Shown one piece after another: positions 13,065-17,636 of a DNA stretch of 17,636 nt. Within the stretch, counting starts at the first letter, position 1; each line of letters opens with the position of its first letter. This stretch comes from Bacteroidota bacterium (GTDB lineage: Bacteria > Bacteroidota > Bacteroidia > Flavobacteriales > Weeksellaceae): NCBI GenBank assembly GCA_023411265.1, contig JAEYOX010000061.1, positions 1-17,636 of the forward strand, written 5' to 3'. The translations under genes were made by a program, and so were the position numbers. The notes beneath the pieces are model-generated. The model was not told the origin of the DNA, made no database searches, and was given only the letters and a program-made list of their open reading frames with translations.

Positions 13065-13072
13065 TACATTTG
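13065..13072 (+). promoter_or_regulatory. -7 element TACATTTG for the AI-2E permease-thioredoxin pair
   Basis: Exact TAnnTTTG match 32 bases before the ATG at 13105. The inferred leader of about 28 bases contains a four-codon minimal frame, ATG AAG CCA AAA TAG (13084-13098), which ends six bases before the real start. A -33 TTTG is not evident. Confidence 0.6.
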
Positions 13073-13104
13073 ATTTGTTTAACATGAAGCCAAAATAGTT
13101 AAGT

Positions 13105-14190
13105 ATGCCCAACAGAAAATACCAGATCAGCGGAGTAAAAATAAAACAGGTGTTCTTGTTGTTGATTATTACGATGTTGGTAATCCTCATCGTTTCTAAT
13201 CTTTACATGTTTCTTCCGGCACTTTTAGGAGCACTTACTTTATACATTGTTTGCCGGAATTTCAATTTTTATCTTCAGGAAGAAAAAGAATGGAAGCCTG
13301 TATGGGCATCTTTGCTGATTATTTTTTTGGGCATTATCGTTTTGGTGATTCCTGTATATCTTTTGGTGGATTTAATCATCGAACGGATTGGTGATTCCAA
13401 AGAATATCTGGAGAAATTCAATGTTTTTCTCGATAAAATTCACGATTATGTTTACCAGAAAACGAATATTGATATCCTAAGTAAGGAAAACCTGGACAAG
13501 GTAAAAGAAATGGTGAGCAGGTATTCCACATCGGCCGTCAGCGGAACCTTCAATACAATTTCCGTAATTGCAGCGATGTTCTTCATGTTATATTTTATGT
13601 TGGAAAAGCCCAGATTCTTTGAAAAGCTGGTTGCTTCTGCAGCACCTTTAAAAAAGGCTAACATCAATCTTATCGGTAAGAAATTTAGAAGATTGGTGAT
13701 TGCAAACGCAGTGGGTATTCCGGTGGTGGCTTTAGGTCAAGGCCTAGTAGCATTAATTGGTTATTTGATTTTCGGGGCACCCAGCCCTGTTCTTTTGTTT
13801 GCATTAACCGCCGTTGCATCTATGATTCCGATTGTAGGAGGGGCACTCGTTTATGTGCCAGTAGGAATTTTCATGATTGCGGAAGGAGACGCATTTGGAG
13901 GAGTTGGAGTCTTGCTTTACTGCCTGATTATTGTAGGACTTACGGATAATATCATGAGATTTACTTTGCTTAAAAAACTGGAAAACATACATCCGCTGAA
14001 TACGGTTTTTGGAATTATTCTCGGACTGAATCTTTTTGGTTTTATCGGACTGGTCTTCGGGCCCATTTTGGTTTCTATGACTGTATTGCTGATTCAGGTA
14101 TACAGAGACGAATTTTCCGATGATGAAACGCCAGAATTGGAACTTCCGGAGCCCAAAGAAATTGAAGAGAAAATTGATTTAACGATTTAA
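13105..14190 (+). CDS. AI-2E family transporter (PerM/YdiK-like permease)
   Basis: This 361-residue inner-membrane protein has about eight hydrophobic segments and the AI-2E family layout: paired N-terminal helices (about 15-50), a further helix near 68-92, a soluble helical stretch (about 93-145), and a hydrophobic C-terminal half. Diagnostic signatures are SMIPIVGG (about 239-246) and HPLNTVFGIILGLNLFGFIG (about 299-318), followed by GLVFGPILVS. The family name comes from TqsA, linked to autoinducer-2 export, but members also act as ion antiporters, so the substrate here is unknown. The C-terminus after residue 335 is strongly acidic and soluble. The thioredoxin gene starts ten bases after the stop, so the two are very likely cotranscribed. 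Confidence 0.9.
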   Translation: MPNRKYQISGVKIKQVFLLLIITMLVILIVSNLYMFLPALLGALTLYIVCRNFNFYLQEEKEWKPVWASLLIIFLGIIVLVIPVYLLVDLIIERIGDSKEYLEKFNVFLDKIHDYVYQKTNIDILSKENLDKVKEMVSRYSTSAVSGTFNTISVIAAMFFMLYFMLEKPRFFEKLVASAAPLKKANINLIGKKFRRLVIANAVGIPVVALGQGLVALIGYLIFGAPSPVLLFALTAVASMIPIVGGALVYVPVGIFMIAEGDAFGGVGVLLYCLIIVGLTDNIMRFTLLKKLENIHPLNTVFGIILGLNLFGFIGLVFGPILVSMTVLLIQVYRDEFSDDETPELELPEPKEIEEKIDLTI

Positions 14191-14200
14191 ATGAAAGGAA

Positions 14201-14506
14201 ATGTCACAAAAATTCAAAGAATTAATTCAATCTGAAAGACCAGTACTTATTGATTTTTTTGCAACATGGTGCGGGCCATGCAAGGTGCAGTCGTCAGTTC
14301 TTACTACAGTGAAAGAAAATATAGGCGACTTGGCCAGAATCATAAAAATAGATGTAGATCAGTATCCCGCTATTGCAGCAGAATACGGTGTTCGTGGAGT
14401 TCCTACTTTGGCCGTTTTCAAAAATGGCGAACTTCTATATAAGCAAAGCGGTGTTCATGATGTGAATACACTTACAAAACTGCTAACACAGTTTTCCGAA
14501 AGTTAA
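14201..14506 (+). CDS. Thioredoxin
   Basis: This is a 101-residue single-domain thioredoxin without signal peptide, so it acts in the cytoplasm. The redox-active WCGPCK motif is at 23-28 (C24, C27), the buried Asp (IDFFATW) at 18, and the cis-Pro loop RGVPT at 65-69 (P68). All core residues are canonical, so it should act as a general disulfide reductase given a thioredoxin reductase elsewhere. It is slightly shorter than E. coli TrxA (109). The gene lies ten bases after the permease gene and no promoter consensus fits between them, which indicates an operon. Only three bases separate its stop from that of the converging nitrilase gene. More than one thioredoxin is common in this group, so I leave the symbol blank. 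Confidence 0.93.
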   Translation: MSQKFKELIQSERPVLIDFFATWCGPCKVQSSVLTTVKENIGDLARIIKIDVDQYPAIAAEYGVRGVPTLAVFKNGELLYKQSGVHDVNTLTKLLTQFSES

Positions 14507-14509
14507 AAT

Positions 14510-15265
14510 TTATTTGATTTCAAATACATCGCGATCATCTAAAAACCTGAAATGTTTCCGAAAATCAATTAGTTTTTCAAGATCAATTTCAGCTGAAATT
14601 ATATCGTATTCTTTTTGTGAAACTTGGCTGCCATCGGCAAAAAAACAGTGGGAACTTTCTTTATAAAATAACCCGTTCCCATCAGTACCAATTCTGTTTA
14701 GCCCAAAAACATACGCCTGATTTTCGATAGCGCGCGCTTTTAACAGATGTTGCCAAGCTCCTACTCTTTTCTCAGGCCAGTTGGCCACGTACAGTATCAG
14801 ATCATAATCACCATTATTACGGGAGAAAACCGGAAACCGCAGATCATAACAAATCTGGAGCAAAATCCGAACACCTTTGTATTGAGTAACGATTCTTTCT
14901 TTTCCTGCAGTGTACACATTATTTTCGCCAGAATAAGAAAAAAGGTGTCTTTTATCGTAATGGGTGTAATTTCCTGAAGGTTCCACGAGATACATTCTAT
15001 TGTAAAATTTTTGATTTTCGTGTACAGACACACTTCCGCATACTGCAGCATTCTTATTTTCCGCAAAACTCTTCATCCAGTTCAGGGATTCCTGATTTCT
15101 GTCCGCAATTTCTTCAGGTTCCATACAAAATCCAGTGGGAAACATTTCAGGAAGCAAAAACAGGTCGCCTTCCCGATTTTGGAGCGCATTTTCAATGTTC
15201 CGAAAATTTTCAATTTTATCTTTCCAATGTATATCTTGGTTGAGCCCTATAATTTTCATTTGCAT
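14510..15265 (-). CDS. Nitrilase-superfamily amidohydrolase, omega-amidase (YafV-like)
   Basis: This 251-residue cytoplasmic enzyme has the nitrilase catalytic set: E40 in LLPEMFPTGF (37-46), K105 in YDKRHLFSYSGE (103-114), E114 as the second Glu, and the nucleophile C139 in LLQICYDLRFPV (135-146). The HLFSYSGE and CYDLRFPV boxes are typical of the omega-amidase branch (YafV, Nit2), which hydrolyses 2-oxoglutaramate and 2-oxosuccinamate left by glutamine or asparagine transaminases, for example in methionine salvage. Substrate assignment comes from family resemblance. The ATG at 15265 and a second ATG two codons later (15259) are both possible. A near-consensus -7 box (TATCTTTA, 15289-15282) precedes it. 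It is a single-gene unit that converges on the thioredoxin gene. Confidence 0.9.
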   Translation of the reverse strand: MQMKIIGLNQDIHWKDKIENFRNIENALQNREGDLFLLPEMFPTGFCMEPEEIADRNQESLNWMKSFAENKNAAVCGSVSVHENQKFYNRMYLVEPSGNYTHYDKRHLFSYSGENNVYTAGKERIVTQYKGVRILLQICYDLRFPVFSRNNGDYDLILYVANWPEKRVGAWQHLLKARAIENQAYVFGLNRIGTDGNGLFYKESSHCFFADGSQVSQKEYDIISAEIDLEKLIDFRKHFRFLDDRDVFEIK

Positions 15266-15281
15266 TAGATTTTATATTCAA

Positions 15282-15289
15282 TAAAGATA
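15282..15289 (-). promoter_or_regulatory. Near-consensus -7 element TATCTTTA for the omega-amidase gene
   Basis: One mismatch from TAnnTTTG (last base A). It lies 16 bases before the first possible ATG. No -33 TTTG is seen. Confidence 0.4.
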
Positions 15290-15330
15290 GTGCAATTCCG
15301 TGATACAGGCTGTTCTTATTGTTTTGGTCT

Positions 15331-15338
15331 TATTTTTG
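15331..15338 (+). promoter_or_regulatory. -7 element TATTTTTG for the secreted protein gene
   Basis: Exact TAnnTTTG match about 95 bases before the ATG at 15434, implying a leader of about 90 bases, the longest on the plus strand here. The leader contains two direct copies of CTGATTTTT (15351-15359 and 15374-15382), 23 bases apart. Confidence 0.5.
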
Positions 15339-15433
15339 TTTACTTGATTACTGATTTTTCAAACAGTTGTTCGCTGATTTTTAAAACTCATACTCAAACA
15401 TCGAATTAAAATAAACATTAAAAATTTACTATT

Positions 15434-15898
15434 ATGAAAAAGCTATTTTCAGCAGTAATGTTAGGAGCTGCACTTCTTTTAGGAACTCAATTTACAAATG
15501 CACAAACCTACAGAACAGGTGCCGGATTATTGATTGATGTCGGTGATGGATCTACTTTGGTGGGGCCACATCTGAAGCATTTTTTTTCAGGAAATAATGC
15601 CGGTGAATTTTCCATTTTATTCGGAGGAGATATGACCACGGTTCAAGCGTTGTACCAATACCATCAGCCTTTCAGTGGTGCCGCAGGTTTGATGTGGTAT
15701 GTAGGAGCCGGTCCAGCAGTAAGTTTTGGTGATGGAGATTCCGCATTTTCCATTGTTCCGGTTGCCGGTTTAGATTATAAAATTTCTGGTGCTCCCTTAG
15801 ATATTTCTTTTGACTGGAGACCAAGAATTTGGTTCGGAAGCGGGAATTCAGATTTCCTAGCCGGCAGATTCGGAATAGGATTAAGATTTACATTCTAA
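15434..15898 (+). CDS. Small outer-membrane-type secreted protein of unknown function
   Basis: This 154-residue protein has a clear Sec signal peptide: MKK, a hydrophobic core (residues 5-17) and a probable cleavage after TNA (residue 23), leaving QTYRTG. The mature part alternates hydrophobic and polar residues in short strands separated by Gly/Asp-rich turns (for example VGDGS, SGNN, FGDGDS, GSGNSD) and ends in GLRFTF. A terminal Phe after an amphipathic strand is typical of outer-membrane beta-barrels recognised by the BAM machinery. The size fits a barrel of about eight strands. I do not recognise a specific family and cannot name a ligand. It is a single-gene unit closed by a strong terminator. 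Confidence 0.85.
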   Translation: MKKLFSAVMLGAALLLGTQFTNAQTYRTGAGLLIDVGDGSTLVGPHLKHFFSGNNAGEFSILFGGDMTTVQALYQYHQPFSGAAGLMWYVGAGPAVSFGDGDSAFSIVPVAGLDYKISGAPLDISFDWRPRIWFGSGNSDFLAGRFGIGLRFTF

Positions 15899-15921
15899 AT
15901 AACGCTTCATAAAAAGAATAC

Positions 15922-15948
15922 AAGGTTCTCAATTTAGAGAACCTTTTT
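15922..15948 (+). terminator. Intrinsic terminator after the outer-membrane-type protein gene
   Basis: A perfect nine-base stem (AAGGTTCTC with GAGAACCTT) surrounds an AATTTA loop and runs into a short T-tract. The start of the rseP promoter lies immediately downstream. Confidence 0.9.
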
Positions 15949-15949
15949 A

Positions 15950-15980
15950 TTTGGGATCCCTTTGATAATTACTACATTTG
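15950..15980 (+). promoter_or_regulatory. rseP promoter (TTTG, 19 bases, TACATTTG)
   Basis: TTTG (15950-15953) and TACATTTG (15973-15980), with the ideal 19-base gap. The -33 begins two bases after the T-run of the preceding terminator. The leader to the ATG at 16001 is about 15 bases. Confidence 0.75.
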
Positions 15981-16000
15981 CAAATTAATTTAAACACTTG

Positions 16001-17500
16001 ATGGAATTAGCAATTCAGATATTTCAATTCATTCTCAGCATATCTATTTTAGTACTACTTCATGAACTCGGGCATTTTCTGCCGGCAAGATGGTTCAGAA
16101 CTAGGGCAGAAAAGTTTTTTCTGTTTTTTGATCCCTATTTTTCGCTTTTTTCTATGAAGAAGATTAATGGCCAATGGAAATTTAAATTTCTTTCAAAAAA
16201 TCTTCCTGATACAGAAACCATTTTGGTAAATGGCGAAAGCAAAGAAGTGCCTGTCAATATTGAAAATTTACCGGAAGACGACTGGAGAAAGCATCCCGAA
16301 AGCACTAAATATGGAATAGGCTGGCTTCCGTTAGGCGGTTATGTGAAAATCGCCGGAATGGTGGATGAAAGCATGGACACTGAACAGCTTAAAAAACCTG
16401 CAAAGCCGTGGGAGTTCAGGAGCAAACCGGCATGGCAAAGACTGATTATCATGCTGGGTGGTGTTACAGTAAATTTTTTCCTTGCGTGGATTATCTATTC
16501 ATGCCTTAGTTTCTTTAACGGCGAATCATATCGTTCATTAAATAAATTTGAAAATGGAATCGGCGTAACGGAATCCGGAAGAAAAATGGGTTTTCAGAAC
16601 GGGGATAAAATCCTGAAAGTGGACGGAAATCCTGTGGAACGTTTCGAAACGGCATCGCTTAATATCCTTTTCAGCAATGACGTTACTGTAGAAAGAAATG
16701 GCCGGGAAATTACTTTTCCTGTGAACGAGGATGGAATTGCTGAAGTAATCAGACAGAGGGAAGTGAGACTATACCTCATGCCAAGATTTAAGACCGTAGT
16801 AGATTCTATTTTGCCGAAAAGCCCTGCACAAGCAGCAGGTTTACAGAAAGGCGATAAAATCATTTCTGTAAACGGAAAAGATGTACAGTATTTTGACGAA
16901 CTATCGGATGAACTTTCTCAAAATAAGGGTCATAAAATTACACTGGGAATTCAAAGAAATAATGATCTTGCAACCGTAGAAGCTCAGGTCAACAAGGAAG
17001 GAAAGCTCGGATTTGCGTTTGATGCCAGAGAACTGGTGGCTGCTGATGAAAAAACAAGAGCCGTTCAGGAATATACTTTTTTTCAGTCAATACCCAGAGG
17101 ACTGGAAAGGACAATAGACGCACTTACTACCCAAGTGAAGCAGTTCAGAATTATTTTTAATTCCAAAATACAGGGCTATAAAAATGTGGGCGGCCCCATC
17201 GCTATTGTGAAAATGATGCCTATAGAAAAGTCTGAGACTGGTGCACTGAGCATTAATTGGCCTGCATTCTGGAGTTTCACAGCTATGTTTTCTGTTTGGC
17301 TTGCCTTTCTGAACCTTATTCCAATTCCCGGATTGGACGGCGGACATGTAATGTTCACCCTATGGGAGATCATTACAGGAAGGCCGGTACCTCAGAAAAT
17401 CCTGGAGCACGCACAAATGATTGGAGTTATTTTCCTATTAGGACTGATGCTTCTTATTTTTGGAAATGACATTTTCAAGCTCTTCACAGGAAAACTATAA
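16001..17500 (+). CDS. rseP: Site-2 zinc metalloprotease RseP (M50 family)
   Basis: RseP is an inner-membrane protease that cuts transmembrane segments of anti-sigma factors and remnant signal peptides. Features of the 499 residues: the HELGH zinc site (21-25) in the first membrane helix, the membrane re-entrant LGGYVKIAG motif (111-119), a second membrane segment (about 147-171), two PDZ domains (about 185-260 and 262-345, with GFQNGDKILKVDGNPV at 197-212 and GLQKGDKIISVNGKDV at 280-295), and the C-terminal metal-binding helix NLIPIPGLDGGH (438-449, D446), followed by a last helix (472-490). An insertion at about 40-105 between the zinc helix and GGYVKI makes it longer than E. coli RseP (450). 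I use the ATG at 16001; a TTG codon just before it is in frame but unnecessary. Confidence 0.95.
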   Translation: MELAIQIFQFILSISILVLLHELGHFLPARWFRTRAEKFFLFFDPYFSLFSMKKINGQWKFKFLSKNLPDTETILVNGESKEVPVNIENLPEDDWRKHPESTKYGIGWLPLGGYVKIAGMVDESMDTEQLKKPAKPWEFRSKPAWQRLIIMLGGVTVNFFLAWIIYSCLSFFNGESYRSLNKFENGIGVTESGRKMGFQNGDKILKVDGNPVERFETASLNILFSNDVTVERNGREITFPVNEDGIAEVIRQREVRLYLMPRFKTVVDSILPKSPAQAAGLQKGDKIISVNGKDVQYFDELSDELSQNKGHKITLGIQRNNDLATVEAQVNKEGKLGFAFDARELVAADEKTRAVQEYTFFQSIPRGLERTIDALTTQVKQFRIIFNSKIQGYKNVGGPIAIVKMMPIEKSETGALSINWPAFWSFTAMFSVWLAFLNLIPIPGLDGGHVMFTLWEIITGRPVPQKILEHAQMIGVIFLLGLMLLIFGNDIFKLFTGKL

Positions 17501-17516
17501 TTTTTCCCAAAAAAGA

Positions 17517-17548
17517 TTTGTGCAATATTGAAAAACATATTATATTTG
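17517..17548 (+). promoter_or_regulatory. tRNA-Asn promoter (TTTG, 20 bases, TATATTTG)
   Basis: TTTG (17517-17520) is followed after 20 bases by TATATTTG (17541-17548). Transcription would start about 20 bases before the mature 5' end at 17574, leaving a leader for RNase P to remove. Confidence 0.75.
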
Positions 17549-17573
17549 CACACGCTTAACAAAAGAAAAGCAT

Positions 17574-17636
17574 TCCTCCTTAGCTCAGTTGGTTAGAGCA
17601 TCTGACTGTTAATCAGAGGGTCGCTGGTTCGAGCCC
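17574..17636 (+). tRNA. tRNA-Asn (GUU), cut by the window end
   Basis: The first 63 bases of a tRNA are present: the 5' acceptor strand TCCTCCT (17574-17580), the D-arm GCTC...GAGC (17583-17599), the anticodon stem TCTGA/TCAGA with loop CTGTTAA and anticodon GTT at 17608-17610 (Asn), and the T-arm start ending in GGTTCGAGCCC. The 3' acceptor strand and CCA end lie outside the window. Confidence 0.95.

Noticed and set aside
1..17636. Mobile elements, CRISPR arrays, toxin-antitoxin or defence genes
   Set aside because: I looked for transposase or integrase motifs, repeat-spacer patterns, terminal inverted repeats and paired small genes and found none; gene content is core metabolism and repair.

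Overview
The window looks like ordinary chromosomal core DNA from a member of the Bacteroidota, most likely a flavobacterium of the Chryseobacterium/Weeksellaceae type. The genome is A+T-rich. Nearly every gene start has the Bacteroidota -7 promoter element TAnnTTTG, there are no clear Shine-Dalgarno sequences, Rho carries the long disordered insertion known from this phylum, and a DUF4293 gene sits beside rho. The genus is an inference from protein character, not from any search.

Layout: uvrB (+, 96-2087) faces a DUF3820 gene (-). A small protein of unknown function (+, 2471-2815) faces a two-gene minus-strand unit of a DnaQ/PolB-like 3'-5' exonuclease followed by a DUF59/SufT-like Fe-S protein (3885-2830). 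yifB/comM (+, 4062-5597) is divergent from the exonuclease and shares a strong two-way terminator with a Mn-type superoxide dismutase (-, 6254-5658). rho (-, 8125-6356) and a DUF4293 membrane protein (+, 8287-8676) fire divergently from two interleaved consensus promoters. After a strong terminator and a roughly 250-base gap comes menD (+, 8990-10660), which converges on the overlapping folate genes pabB and pabC (-, 12231-10674). A membrane protein of unknown function (+, 12280-13014), an AI-2E family permease plus thioredoxin pair (+, 13105-14506), an omega-amidase-like nitrilase (-, 15265-14510), a small secreted outer-membrane-type protein (+, 15434-15898), rseP (+, 16001-17500) and the first 63 bases of tRNA-Asn(GUU) complete the window.

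Functional themes: DNA repair and recombination (UvrB, exonuclease, YifB/ComM), redox defence and thiol chemistry (SOD, thioredoxin, DUF59), chorismate use (MenD for menaquinone; PabB/PabC for folate), transcription termination (Rho) and envelope proteolysis (RseP).

I found no insertion sequence, prophage, CRISPR array, toxin-antitoxin pair or defence island, and nothing that looks like a new multi-gene system. The observations most worth checking are regulatory: the interleaved rho/DUF4293 promoters, a strikingly G-poor rho leader that resembles a rut site, promoters placed so close to ATG that uvrB and menD mRNAs should be leaderless, an inverted repeat over the menD promoter, and an Asp-to-Glu change at the expected metal-binding position of MenD.
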